Assembly: GCA_002786025.1 (NCBI GenBank)
Contig: NHNW01000005.1
Location: 930,001-994,000, forward strand
Direction of reading: 5' to 3'
DNA length: 64,000 bases
Source: Zasmidium citrigriseum
Taxonomy: Eukaryota; Ascomycota; Dothideomycetes; Mycosphaerellales; Mycosphaerellaceae
Positions within the stretch are counted from its first letter, which is position 1. Each line of letters begins with the position of its first letter. A program made the translations under genes and the position numbers. Shown here one piece after another: positions 22,619 through 35,317 of this stretch. The notes under the pieces were generated by a model. The model ran no database searches, was not told the origin of the DNA, and saw only the letters and a list, made by a program, of their open reading frames with translations.

Positions 22619-24535
22619 CTACTGCCCACTCAACATCTGCGCCGCAACCTTTTCCGCCAACATATAAATCGTACTCTGCGGATGTCCCGGCGGCAAAAGC
22701 GCAAAAGCACTCGCATCCACAACTCTCAAGCCTTTGACCCCAAAGACCCTGGCATGCGAATCCACAACCGCACCGTTCGCGATACTCGTTCCCATGGCAC
22801 AGGTACAGCTGGCATGCCATACAGTCAACAAGGTATTAGCGTAGTTTGCCAGGATTTGTTCGTCGGTCTTGACGTCGGGACCGGGGAAATATTCCTCGCC
22901 GATAACGATCTTTTGGAGTGCTGGGGCAGCGAAGGCTTGGCGGGCGCGTTTGAAAGCTGCGACGGCGACTTGTTGGTCGGTGGGGGAGGTGAGCCAGTTA
23001 GGGTTGATAATAGGGAGGACGTTGGTGTCTGGTGAGACGATGGTGACATTTCCCCGCGAGCGGGGGGCAACGATAGTAGAAAGGATGGTGGCATATTGGT
23101 AGCCGTCTTTGGGCTGGTCGAGGATAAGGGAGTTGAATTGCCCAACGTAGCCTGCGCCGGAGATGTATTCGATGTGTGGCCAGTCGGGCGGGTATTGGGC
23201 GAGTTCGGCTTGGGCTTGAGGGGTGAATTTTGCGAGGAGATTTGGTGGAACTTTTTCCCAGCCTAGCATGTCGGCGACGGGGTTGGTCAATGGGCCGGAT
23301 TGGTTCAGAGAGTAAGGACCAGCGAATTGTTCGGCGATGTAGACCGGGTCGTTGGCCAGGCGAGTGAAGGTCTCGACGTTGACACGGTAGGTTGGGCCAG
23401 CAAAGACATGGTCTTGCATGTTCTGGCCGACGTTGGGGTTAGAGACTAGGATCGGGATGCCGTTGGCATTGAGTTGGTCAGCGGGACCGATGCCAGAGAC
23501 CATGAGCATTTGTGGGGAGTGAAAAGCTCCTGCGCTGATGACGACTTCTCTCTTTGCTGTGAGGACGAAAGGCAGGACGTCAGCCGCTTGGCACAAGACT
23601 CCAGTGGCCTTCTTGTCCTTGTCGAAAAGGACCTGCTTGGCCATGGTGAGCTGGTAGACTTTCAGATTCGTTCTACCCGACGTCACAGCTTCATTGAGGA
23701 AAGTCTCTTGCGAAGACGCACGTTCCTCTCTGGCTGGATCAATGGTCGAAGAGCAGTACTGAATGCCGCCAAGAGTCCCCGAGTTGAAGTCGTTTGCGGT
23801 CGGCATACCAATCTGGTTGAACGAAGGCTGGAGGTACGAATCGAATGTCTGCGCATAGTTGGCATATGAGACATGCAAAGGTCCGGCGCCAGGGGTGAAA
23901 GCACCAGGATTGTACAGAGCCGTCGCATTCGGTGCCCGCTTCTGCGTGTTCGGCGGCGTGAAATCGCAGCTCTTTTTGAAATAAGGCAGCAGAGCATCGA
24001 ACTGGAAGCTCTGATCGTTGACGAGATTCGCCCATTGAGCGTACGATTGACGGGTGCCGCGTTGGTAGATCATGAAGTTGCGGGCAGAGGAGCCGCCGAG
24101 ACACTTGCCACGGGTGTAGTGGATGACACGATTGTTGGCGCCGGTCTGAGGTGTAGTGAAGAAGTTCCAGTCGACGAGTGGATTGTTATCGTCCGCGCTG
24201 GCGCCGACGAAGACGACATCGCCGGCGGGAGTCGTTGCCAGCAATGGATCGGTGACTTGGTAGAAGGTACCGGCTTCAATGACGGCGACGGTGTATTTGC
24301 CGCTCTCGGAAAGACGAGCGGCCATAGCGAGGCCCTGTCGTGGAATTCATGTCAGCCACCTTAATCGATAGCTGCTTTGAGGTCCTCTTACCGCCGTGCC
24401 AGCTCCAACGACGACATAGTCGTAGGTAGTATTGAGCCCAGGAGTCCCTTCAAGATACCCCAACGTCTGGTTGAGCAGACCTCCTTGAGCAGCCGCAGCA
24501 CCCAAAAGTGCCAGAAAAGAACCCGTCTTCCACAT
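22619..24535 (-). CDS. Secreted GMC oxidoreductase (FAD-dependent)
   Basis: Exons are 24,535-24,392 and 24,334-22,619 with a 57-base intron, giving 619 residues. The start is the ATG of MWKTGSFLALLGAAAAQG, a signal peptide; an upstream in-frame GTG is not needed. The intron splits the FAD-binding Rossmann motif, and splicing restores VVVGAGTAG (residues 41-49). The first GMC signature is GGSSARNFMIYQRG, the second is SAGAFHSPQMLMVSGIG. The active-site pair sits in WHASCTCAMG and PPGHPQST. Length and motifs fit the aryl-alcohol/glucose/choline oxidase superfamily; the substrate cannot be read from sequence. It shares its upstream region with the divergent MFS pump. Confidence 0.93.
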
Positions 24536-25618
24536 TTTGCCGATATTCACTCACTCAACGTTTGATCAGATAAGGCACATGCGCACAGTTAGCACGAGCC
24601 ATACTTATACCCATCCGCCAAAGAAGCATTTTCACTCTCAAACAAGAGCACTCAAGCAATCCACAAGACCTGCTTGCATGGATGTCCAAGCCTCGGTATG
24701 GCTGGAGTGAAGGCTTTGAGCTTGAGGGAAGAGTAGCGAGTTATGGATTGCGGCCCCCGCAAACTACTGCAAGGTCGCGTTCAAAGTTGGGGATCTCCCG
24801 CTGCGAAGTACAGATTCTCGGGAGTTCTTGCGTAGAAGTGTCGCAGAAGGCTTAAAAAACGTTCTTGGCAATGGATTGCGAACTCTGATGGGCAAGAAGA
24901 AAGTGATCGTGCGGTCGCACTAAGGCACTAGGCGGACTAGAACTGGCATGTGATTCAGCCAACAAGGTTCTCTTCTCGATGTACTCACGTAGGTATCTCG
25001 TTGTAAAAGCTTGATGGCCCACCAGGCTCATCGAGACAACAAAAGCAAGATGTGCACACATGTTGGTTGGTAAGAGGAAGGAAGACGAAGCCAAGCTGGC
25101 TAAAGGAGTCGCATCACCCCAGGTGCCTTAGTCATGCACTAGCCTTGGCAAACACGTGATGTGGGTCGTTCGCCGAACAGGGGCACCTCGCGTCTTCGAA
25201 AGCATCCTCCTCACTCCATACCATCTCGAGCGGTTGGACCTCACACTCGCTGCAGGACGATGACCCAAGCCAATCGCTGCGGCATTCATATACGCGTGGC
25301 ATTTTGCCTGCTACACCCAACTCGTTTGAAGAAGACAGCATCGTGCTGACCGAGCATCTCCATCCACCTGATCTGCGAGCACAAGACGCTCATCAACGCC
25401 TCGCGGTGGAAGAAGTCTGCTCTTCGAAGGCGAGAAAGCTATGGGAATCCATTGCCGGTATCAACGTGGCGGTCATCCGAAAGCGATGGTGGTTGCACTG
25501 GGTGTTCACTCCATGGAACTCGTACCACCTTGGTGAGCGCTCAACATGAGTGAAAACGTCCCAATTCTTTTCACATGAGATCTTCCCATTTCCTGCCCTT
25601 CCTTTGCTACGGACATTG
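24536..25618. promoter_or_regulatory. Divergent intergenic region between GMC oxidoreductase and MFS pump
   Basis: The 1,083 bases between two outward-facing start codons must hold both promoters. On the minus strand TATAAGTA at 24,602-24,609 is 67 bases before the GMC start, a plausible TATA element. I see no clear TATA for the MFS side. The shared region suggests co-regulation, but this is not shown by the sequence. Confidence 0.55.
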
Positions 25619-27649
25619 ATGATGGACTTCTCAAAAGAAGACAAAATTGAATTACACGAAAGCAAAAAGCGCTGGAACAGTGCCGATAGCGACGCGATTC
25701 GAACAGGCAAAGACGAAGAGAAGACTTTCATGGACTTCTTGAAAGAAGACAATATTGAATTGCACGAAAGCCGAAGCCGCTGGAACAGCGATGACAGCGA
25801 CGCAACCCGAACGAGCAAAGATGAAGAGAAGACTGTCGCCACATACATACCCGAGGACGATGAAGAGTACGTTGTTACGTACAAGACCTGGTGCGTCGTC
25901 TGGATCCTGGCCTGGTCGTACGGAATCTCCTTTTGGATCGTCCCTTCAGCCTCGGCCGCTCAAACAGTAATTGCTACCCAGCTCGGAGACGCAACAGCGG
26001 CAGCATGGTACATCGCAGTCTACATGACGGCCTGTACGATGGCATTCATGGTCTGTGGAGCCAACTCAGACCTTTTTGGACGGAGATGGTTCATCATCGG
26101 TGAGTCCGAGAACCCTAAGATGCAGATCCTTGTGAAGTATACTCACCATATTTCAGGTGGAAACGTCCTCCTGTTTATTGGTTTTATCGTCGGCGGGACC
26201 GCAAAGAACAACAACGCCGCTATCGCTGCCTTTGGCCTGATCGGTTTCGGTGCTGGCAACGCTCAACTTGCCGCCTTTGCTCTGCCCGAGCTCTTACCCA
26301 ACAAGTGGCGGCACTCTGCAGTCGTCCTGGCTGACATTGGATGCTACTTCGCTGTGGTTGTAGGACCCGTTGCGGGACGCGTTTCAATCGAACACGGCGA
26401 GGCCTGGCGATGGCTATTCTACGCACCTGCAATCGCCATATTCTTCTCGTTCTTGGGCCTATACTTTTACTACTATCCTCCCCAACATCCGAGAGGTCTT
26501 CCACTCAAGCAAGCCTTGAAGGAGCTGGACTACGCCGGTGCCATACTGTTCACGATTTCGGGGACACTGATCCTCACTGGCATCGTCTATACAACCACGT
26601 TGCCTTCGAATGACCCTAAAGTCGTTGGGACGCTCGTGGCCGGGTTTATCTTGCTCGTGGCCTTCATCCTCTACGAGCACTTCATGCCCCTGAAGCAACC
26701 GATGACCCCGACTCATGTCTTCTTGAGAGGCAAAGGACGAGAGTTGACAGCGCCGTTCGTTGTTGGGTTCGTCATAACGATGGTAAGCAGTCTTCTCCAT
26801 ACACGACCTATCACACTGAACCATACATCAGTTCTACTACAGCTTAAACGTCGTCTACACAAACCAAATATCGGCATTCTTCACATCACCACAGACAAGC
26901 TTCCGATACGCAACAGTCCTGACATTGCCCCAGAATCTTGGCCTTGTCTTCGGTGCCGTCCTCCTTACTCTCTTCGGCTCCAAGATCGGTCATTGGCGAT
27001 GGCAACTGACCGGCAGTGTCGCACTTACCGTCCTCTTCGGCGTCCTCCTCGCACTGGGAACCCCGTCACGCAAAGGCATGATGATCGCCTTTGTCTTTCT
27101 AGCTGAAACAGCATACGGTTGGGCACAGTACCTCTCGATTACCTACATCCAATTTGGCGTCGAACAGGTCGAGTTGGGAATTTCAGGTGGTCTTGCTGGT
27201 GTGTCGAGATTTGCTGGCGGTGCTATTGCCACTAGTGTCTATACTACGATACTGAGCAACTCTCTCAAGAAGCACGCCCCTGGCTTGGTGGAACCCGCAG
27301 TGGAAGCGGCGGGCGCTTCTCCATCGATGGCAGATGCGATTGTGGAGGCTCTACCGTTGGGCACACAGGCTTTGGCCAACGTTCCAGGAGCAACTCCTGA
27401 GATTCTGGAGGTTGCTCGGCTTGCGTATCAGCAGGCCTATGTGATCGGATTGAGGACTACGGCGTTGTCCTCGCTTGCATTTGGCATCGTTGGAATCATC
27501 GGTATGTTGTTCATCCCGCTGTGTTTGTGCTCACGCTGAACGTCTATCAAGCTTGCCTCTTCTGCGAGGACATTGGCCGCAAGATGAACAACAAGATTGA
27601 GATCTTCCTTGAGAATGATATCAATGCTGAGAGGAACGAATTTCACTGA
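25619..27649 (+). CDS. MFS efflux pump of the TRI12 / DHA2-like family
   Basis: Exons are 25,619-26,099, 26,157-26,782, 26,832-27,501 and 27,552-27,649, with introns of 57, 49 and 50 bases, giving 624 residues. The first in-frame ATG is 25,619; a second is at 25,622. About 87 cytosolic residues precede the first helix. The MFS core has SDLFGRRWFIIGGN (motif A type), a loop with LPNKWRH, DIGCYFAVVVGP, and a late GGLAGVSRFAGGAI helix, typical of the 14-helix trichothecene-efflux-type family. The tail CLFCEDIGRKMNNKIE comes from the last small exon. The name refers to family resemblance: such pumps export many small molecules, and no toxin gene is seen here. The N-terminus carries an in-frame 108-bp tandem duplication. 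Confidence 0.9.
25622..25837 (+). repeat. 108-bp in-frame tandem duplication in the MFS N-terminus
   Basis: 25,622-25,729 and 25,730-25,837 encode two 36-residue versions of the same acidic/basic cytosolic segment, both starting MDF and containing IELHES and KDEEKT. The copies differ at several residues, so this is a real, diverged duplication. Confidence 0.9.
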
Positions 27650-30600
27650 GGCAGCAATTGGCGCAATCCTCTCTTGCCACGCAGGTGCTATCATCAGCAG
27701 CATAGTGAAGGCCTGAAGGCAAAAAAAAGTCCACAGGATGTTGTGGCTCTCATGAACAGGTCATGTGAGGAGTTCCAAGTTAGGAAGGATCTGTTCTGTC
27801 TCACAATTTGAAGTCCCGCAATACACAACATTTGACCAGAAACTTAACGAGACACCACTGCCAGTCTCCAAGCCTGGGTCGTGGATCAAGAGATCGGAGA
27901 CCAGTCCGCGCGCGCACAACAAGCCATCGAATCTTGGCGGCATCGTGGCATCATCGCAGCCCGCGGGACCCATCTCCATCTAACGATCCAAGCAGGAACC
28001 CGTGGACACCAGGCCAAGCCCAAGTCACGGACTCCACGCGTTGCCCTATAGTGCAAATGCTGCACCACCATCAATGAGCAGGTTTTCACCTCGTGTCAAA
28101 GACTTTGACAAGAAACCGCAACTCTTTGCATCCGCGTGCCGTCGCCAGCCCTAAAAGATCCAACCACTATACTACACCCTTGGCGCATCGGACCAAAGAT
28201 CGCACTTTCGCACTTTCTCGTACACGATACCCTTTTCAGGTACAGCCCAGTCATCAGACCAGAATGATGATGAGAAAGCTGGAAATTGTGGTTTCATCGC
28301 AGAGCCAAGCAAGGCTCGCAAGAAACGGCACAAAAGGCATGAACAAAATCCGGGCCCGACGACTTTCCGTGGAGTTCGTCAACTGAGGTTGACTGGCTTC
28401 GCAAGAATTCCTCGCACAGTCACAAAAGCCGCATCCAACAGCCATCCTTCACCAGGAAAATAATATACTTCACTAGGAAGCGACTTACAATTCCCAGAAA
28501 GGATCATGGTCTGCTTGTCCTTCAGCGCTGTCATCCACCTATTTCTAATCCTTCTGTCAAACCCATTCCGTTTTTCCTTGGTCTTGGCGAGATTTGCACA
28601 TCGATTTGTAGGGCCATGTCCTTCGGAGCTCAGCAAAATCCGCCGCCGAAGCGGGCTGCGAACCGCACATGCGATTTATACCTCTTGAGGTGTTAGTAGC
28701 GGACGTAGGCATACTTCCGGTGCGCATGCTTCAAGCCTGGGGTCCTAGTCTCGCAGTTGGGGGTTTCCACGTCTGGATGATGCGATGATCATGAGCCTTT
28801 CGGTGTACGCGAATGAGGCCAATAGTCGTTGCGGCGCGTTGTCTTGTCCTGTCACACGACGATGTGTGTGGTCGGATGGCGGCACGTTGTGAGGGGTAGG
28901 CGAAGGTATTGCATTGTGCGTGTGGGAGTTTGCGTGTCCGAAAGTCCTGAGGTGGGAGAGGCATCCTTTCTGTGCGAACAAGCGTTCCACGAGAGAGAGC
29001 CCGAAGGACGCGCTCCCGTCAGCCGTGACGGACGATAATCATTACCCAAATGTCGATAATGTCTCCGATATCCAACTCCTTCCCAGCCGACTCGGCTTCT
29101 TGACGGTGACAACAATCCTCAATCGCACCGTCTGCTATCCATCAACACACCGATCCACTTGTTCGTGCAGCGCATCTATGGCGGACATATCGAGGCAGCG
29201 CGAATCTACGATTTCTGCCCGGCTCCAATTGCCCACGACGCCATGATCGCCAGCAGGGATCGCATCAAAGTCGACCGGCTGGCGGATACGGAACGGCACA
29301 GATCGCAACCACAACGGCTCTCGCGCGGTCCCATGTCGCCGGAGCACGTGTGTGACGCGATGGAAGCCTCTCCCCGATCTGCAAACTTCGCCAGGAAGCG
29401 CACAGAAAAATGCTTGTCTTGAGAACCGACCCGAAGAGCCGCATTGTCGCACATGCCGTCTTTCCTCGCCGTCCAATCTCAACAGCCCACCATGAGGACG
29501 TATTTCCCTCAACTGCAGCACGCGGTATCGCACCTCGCGTTTCGCCACAGTTCCATGGAGCGAGGCCGAGCGTATCATGGGATAAAACTTCATGAGCATG
29601 TGTACAGTCCTGCGTCATCGGTCCTACGCGTTCTAGACCAAGACAGCATTCGAAGCGCAGAGACAAATCGAAGATGCTTCGGGAGATTGATCCGTTCCAG
29701 CAGGAATTGCATTCTCCCAATTTCGCTCGTCCGACCGACTTAACGGCGAAAGATGCGCGTCCGGGACGCGTTTCATACTATCAAAATTGTGAGTGTATCT
29801 CAGCAACAACCAATACTTTGCTGTAGAGCATCCGCGGAGGGAGCTATCTCTGCATATACGTCATGGCCATGAGAGTATCACGGGCGCTAATGCAGCAAGG
29901 CGATTCCATTCGGCACTAAGGCATAGAAGCGGATATCAAATTCTCTTGACGATGAATGGCAGATACCGTACGTGCGAGAACACGCACCGCCGTCGCCTTT
30001 GGGATGTGTAACAACAACCGCGAACTGGAGTCGAAGCTTTCGCCGCGTTACTGGAGCTGAACAATCGAAGCCTTTCCAGAGATGATGTGAGACCAGCGAG
30101 GCGCTGGCGAAAGACACCGATTCTTCACGCTTATGCACCGAATGTTCGCTCGGCAAGGAAGAGTCACGCCAGAAAGATGGGCCTTGCACGCTAGGCAAGT
30201 GCTTTGCTTTTCCAGCGGCCTGGTTCGTTGGATTTTGTGGGATTCCTGTTCGCTGATTATTGAGTGATGAGCTGAGAATGCGGAAGAAGTTCCAGTTCGA
30301 GGAGGATGGCTGACAGTCCAACCACCATCACCACATGCTGACGAACGGGAGCAGCCTCGTTCTCAGGCACGCTTGCAGTCTTGGGCAATTTGCTTCCCAG
30401 CCATGTGGTTTGTCAGGCTTATAGGCCTGTCAGTCAACCAACCACAGCGATTACAGCAACAACCTCGTGTTAGGCGCTCCATCTCCTTTCAGGGCTGGCC
30501 ACGGCAATCGAACAACTCACTTCGCTTCCCGCAAGTAATTTCGCGAAAGCATGCCTTCGGATCCGGTCTTCGAATCTTGCTTGCTGCCGCGAAGACGCGC

Positions 30601-31920
30601 ACGTCTCTGAGCTGTTGCACGCCTCATCACAATCCTCTATCGTCCCCATCTATCGAAGTCTGTTCCTCCCTCGCCACGTCAGTACATGATACAACAGACC
30701 AGATCCACAGAACGTTCCCGCAGACCATCATCACGATGATCGAGAGACATCGCGGACATCCAGAGCGGCAGTCCGCTTCATCGGACTCGAACACCTGGAG
30801 AGTAGTGGGCCATGATGCGATACCCGCATCTATCAACCGCGCACGCTCATATCGGCGTCGCATCTTCCATCTTCGCCACCAACAACCCGCAACAGCGTGG
30901 TTGAGGTCGCAAAACTGCAAAACCTATATCCCCATCTCGCCTCAAGCCGTGCCCGTGGCGTCAACCTCGTGGCGACGACTGCACCCTTTCATCATATTCG
31001 CCCCATCCATGTGTCAAGAGAGATCAACAGAAAATTTTATGCATAGAATAGTGCATCCGCACGGTAGTGGATCCTTCACGCACGTGGCTGCTCGGTGGCT
31101 GCTGCCGAAGCCAAGACTCTTTTGGCCAAAGCACTCATGCCGATTGTGGAAAGAATGAAAGAAGATAACCAGCAGTCAAGGTCTGCTGGACGATTGCCAT
31201 CACAAGCGGAGTTGATGGAGCTTCTTGGCTCGATCTGAACGCTTCGGCCGTGGAAAGCAATATCGCCGTTGTACCTTCAAAGCAAAGTAGCGCTTGCGTG
31301 CTCGCGTACCTGATCGTCACCGAATGCACCAAAAAACCATACACAACTCCCGCAATACATCCTTGCTTCAGGATTCACATGAAACTTCTACGCATGCAAT
31401 CTATCGCAAGCTTGAGGAGCTTCAAAACACTTTTGTTTGGACGAAAAGCAGATGACAACGCAAGCCCTCTGTGCTGTCAGCAGCAAGTCATCCCACAACC
31501 GTTTGTCGGCCGGGCATGACCTAACTCGGGCAAAATCCTGCGCAAGCGCAAGCGAGAGGTGCTGGTCAAAAGTTGCGACCGGGCGAAAGTAGCCGGACTT
31601 TCGACATTTCGGGCCCGCTTCTCGGTCGGTCGGTTTTCGATTGTGCGTGGTACGTACTGGGGCCTTTTTTGGATGAGTACGATTACGGTAGTTGCGTTGA
31701 TGCAGTGATGCGGAACCACGTGTCGTGTGTGAGCTTGCGTTGGTGTGGACTGGATTGGGTAGTAAGTGAGAGTGGTGAGTGATGATGAGAATGCAAGAGG
31801 CTGATGGGGATGAGTTGTTGCTTATGGCTGCTCATGTCAGAGTATTTGATACCACATTCCAGCTCAGGCACGCGACAATTGTCACAGGCCCGACGATCAA
31901 AAGGGTCTCATAATGATTAC
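27650..31920. other. 4.3-kb intergenic interval without a convincing gene
   Basis: The interval lies between the tail of the MFS gene and the tail of the epimerase gene, which converge. Open frames occur on both strands at similar lengths (the largest is about 261 codons at 30,373, without an ATG at its start), and none shows a domain, codon bias or splice-linked extension. I see no tRNA, repeat or RIP signature. Confidence 0.5.
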
Positions 31921-32987
31921 TCACTTCACCCAAGCCCTGTAGATCGTCTTGCTGCCCCAGGTCTGGCCTTTCTTGAGAACGACCTGCTGTCGCCAGGCCT
32001 CGTTGTTGATCGCATTCACGTACCGACTCGCTTCGATGCAGAGACCGCTTCTGGGCCCTCGAGCTGGAGCCCCGTCTGTCTCTGGTACGTTGATGAAGCG
32101 GCCGGCGTAGAATTGAAAGGCGGGTTCCGTGCTGAGGGCTTCGAAGTGGATTTTGGTGTTGGGGTGGTATAGCTCGATGAGCTTTTTGATTGGCTCTTTG
32201 CGGGTGTCCAAAGGAACGCTTGCAGGATCTGGGTTAACGATGAAGCAGTGATCTGGATCTGGTTCTTTCGCGCCCAGGACGAACTCTTCGTTCGCGGGAA
32301 TTCCTGGGAAGGGCTTGATCTCGCCGGTGGGAATGCTGTGCTCGTCGGTCACGAGATGGAGGTTACTCGGGACTTTGACCTGCGTCCCTTCGATAGTCGG
32401 CCCGCCTGAGATGTTGAAGTAGCTGATGAGGCGTTCACGGTCAGCATCAGGGAAGAATGCGAACGCGATCTTACTCACCTGTGGTTCGTCAGGCTGACAG
32501 CCGTCTCATCAACCTCATCACCAACCAATTCGACTTCGTACTCAATAACCAACGTGGTCTTATCCTTCCCATCAACCTTATCCACATAGGGCGTATACCA
32601 CAGCTTCATCTCGACCGTGCCCGGAAACCCCTCCTCGCCATCCTTGCTGACGTACTTGAACAGCACACTCTCCTTCCCGTCGCGATTGACTGGTGTAGGG
32701 CCCTCAAAGTCCTTCTTGCCCCAGCCCTGTGAGCCTCCGTGCAACGTGTTGGGCCCATTGTTCGCGACCAAATCATAGCTCTTTCCGTTCAGGTTGTTGA
32801 TCTTGGCGCCTGAGATCCTGTTGGCGTATCGACCGATGTTCTCGCCGAAGAACGGGCTCGTTTTGCCTTTGTAGGGTGCTGCTGATGGGAAGCCGAGCAC
32901 GATGTTCTGCCCGCCGATCCTGAATTCTTGGATGATGCCGCCCTGAGGCAGAAAGGTGAAGGCGTCGGAGAACTTGGTATCGGCCAT
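31921..32987 (-). CDS. Aldose 1-epimerase (mutarotase)
   Basis: Exons are 32,987-32,479 and 32,422-31,921 with a 56-base intron, giving 336 residues. The ATG at 32,987 begins MADTKFSDAF, with no signal peptide, so the enzyme is cytosolic. Family motifs are FFGENIGRYANRI, NTLHGG (His83), LTNHSYFN (His169, restored only by splicing), and GLCIEASRY with Glu300, matching the expected base. It interconverts the alpha and beta anomers of sugars such as glucose or galactose. The length fits the galactose mutarotase family. Neither neighbour suggests a specific pathway. Confidence 0.93.
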
Positions 32988-34150
32988 TGCTGCAGAAAGA
33001 TGTGATTGAAGAGAGTGATCTGTTCCCTTACCGTGTAGTGAATGAGTGCGGAAGAGATTGTGAGCTCAAGTGATGTCTTCTTGTGAGCTGTTCACAAGAC
33101 GCTGCTGTGGAGCCGGCTTTTGCTTGCTTGCTTGCCATTTAGCCTATTCCAAGCGGCGTACCTGGTCAGTAGGCGCCATTTCAATGGCATACGTGCTATT
33201 TCTCCGGATGGCGTCTTGTCCATCTCCAGCGGCGTATATGAGGGCGGTGATGCCTCAGGTGTTATTGTCGAAGAAGAGGAGGTTGGAGAGTTTTGCAGTT
33301 GACTTCGACGCTCGGGCCCTCGAACCACGAACAACACCTCCCCCTCCCATAAAGCAACTCCTCAAGAAGCACTCGATCGAACGATTCGACTCGTCGAACC
33401 CCACCGCCAAGGATGATATCCATTTCATGATGACAAAAGCTCAAGATTAATTAGAGTGGTTCACGGTTTCTTCTCGACTCGTCTTGACTTGCTCTCCTCC
33501 GAGGAGATTGGGTTTCAATCGACTGAGTGCGGTTTCAGGCCCATCCATTGGTGCCAGCGAAATCTTCCCAACCCACCTTGCCATTTCCTGAGACGTGGTT
33601 CGCTGGGAGTCAACACAAACAAGTTTGCGACAGAATGACCTGCCTGCGACTCGCTGTTGGATTACTCTTCTTCTGCAGGAGGACGGGGTGTAGTCCGAGA
33701 CCGTCGAAAGCAAGCTTTGCAACCAATGCGGGTGGGCATGAATGCGTCGTGGCACAGCGATAGGAACAGAGTCAAAACATGAACGAGGTGAATCAACTTC
33801 GGACGCCGAAGTGCTCAATTTCTGTGGCTTTGCGCAACGAATACAGACTGCCTTTTCCCAATACCCGTGTGAGTTGCCTATCGGCAAGATACCCCGAGGC
33901 CGTTCCCATCTATTTTCCATTTCCCAGCTCCAATTCCCGTAGTAGGTATCCCAAAAGTGAGTCGCTCAGAACGCAGCATGTTGTGTTGCAAGAACATCAA
34001 CGATTAGAATGTTGTGTCGTAACCATTAAGCCCCGGCAAAAAGCCAAAGGGAAGAAGCCGCGCAGTTTTCCGCGGGGCACATCGCGAATTTTGGTACGAT
34101 GTGGGTCGGGCAACATCACCCGCTCAACAAAGGTTGATTGCATCTCCCGA
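32988..34150. other. Intergenic, epimerase promoter and regulator 3' flank
   Basis: About 1.2 kb between two minus-strand genes. A purine/pyrimidine-rich tract near 33,330-33,420 is the only feature I notice. No gene is supported. Confidence 0.5.
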
Positions 34151-35317
34151 TCAGGACATCACCTGGATGAACGAGTTGAACTCCCGATTAAAGTCGACAT
34201 CCATGTGATCCATCGATGTTGGGTCCATGGTCAACCCAGGCGCGTTCCCGTGCATGCCACCGAATGCGTTCGAGAGCTGTTGCGGGTATGACGTGAAACC
34301 GTTCATGTCGTATTGAGAAGCTTCCCACGGCTCAAACGAGTTGGTGAGGTCGTCCATGTTGCCAAGATTTTGGTTGAGCTCTGGAGACTTCATCGCGTAG
34401 TTCGATCGCATGAAGTTGTTGTCGGCGCCGGTCGATTGAGGATATGCCCATTCTGCTTGGTAGAATTGAGGATCGCTGGCGAGAGGCGAGCTTTGTTGCA
34501 GAGGCGACGGTTGTGCAGGTGGGAAGGATCGTCGATGTTGAGGTGCTGGCATGGGACTTGGGTCTGCGGGCGGCGAGGGCGGTGCGCTGAAGTTGAAGTC
34601 GTTCTTAAAGACGGTTGGTTTCGAAAGCGTTGGCGTGCCGTGAGAGACTGATCGCGCGTGGCCATGCTGGCTGTGTTCTGAGTCTGAGCTGAACGATCCC
34701 CTGCGTTGAGTGAAGCCAGCGCCCTCAGCGATGAGCTTCGATTGCAACTTCTGGCAGTCTTCTTCAAATGTCTCCATTTCACCGCTTCCATCCTGCTTGG
34801 ACTCCAAAAGATCCAATGCGGCCAAGATGTCGTGGGTGAGAGGGTGGCCGTTGGCCTCGGAGAGAGTATTGCCCGTCCATGCATTGGCTGCCACCAATCG
34901 CTTGTACATCTCTTGGAGACCGGATACTAGTTGCGTTTGTTGTTGCTCGAGCATCTCGACGTAGCCCTTGGGGTAGACCTTGTCGTGCGACTTCTTGCGC
35001 TCACTGTGGATCGATTAGCTGGTTGTTGAAAGGATCGATGGCAACGACGACACCAACCCAAACACGCAAATGGCGTTGTCTGCTTTACATCTCGAGCAAG
35101 GATGCGAACCGTCACACTTGCTCTTCTTTAATCGACATCGATCACAGGCCTTGCACACTCGTTTCCTGATGCCATCGGTGGCAGAGTCGGTCGAAGCTGT
35201 TCGTTGCGGAGGGGCCATCTTGTTGACAGGCGAATGACTGCTCGACGGGGTCATGGTATGCGAGTGGTAGGAGACAGCGCGGTCGTTGAGGCACTGCAGC
35301 TGGCCGCGATGCGACAT
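34151..35317 (-). CDS. Zn2Cys6 binuclear-cluster transcription factor
   Basis: Exons are 35,317-35,058 and 35,003-34,151 with a 54-base intron (donor GTTGGT, weak but frame-restoring), giving 370 residues from the ATG of MSHRGQ; a later ATG at 35,254 is possible. The zinc cluster is CDRCRLKKSKCDGSHPCSRC with flanking cysteines; the six ligands are Cys58, 61, 68, 74, 77 and 84. The intron follows the cluster at CVFG, and the next exon adds the basic linker ERKKSHDKVYPKGYVEMLEQ leading into a Leu/Gln-rich dimerisation helix. The rest is Ser/Pro/Asn/Gln-rich and probably activating, ending FNSFIQVMS. There is no fungal-specific middle homology domain, so it is short for its class. Targets are unknown. 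Confidence 0.9.

Noticed and set aside
30373..31158. 261-codon plus-strand frame
   Set aside because: It begins at TTG, is Arg/Ser/His-rich without a domain, and other frames are open over the same bases.
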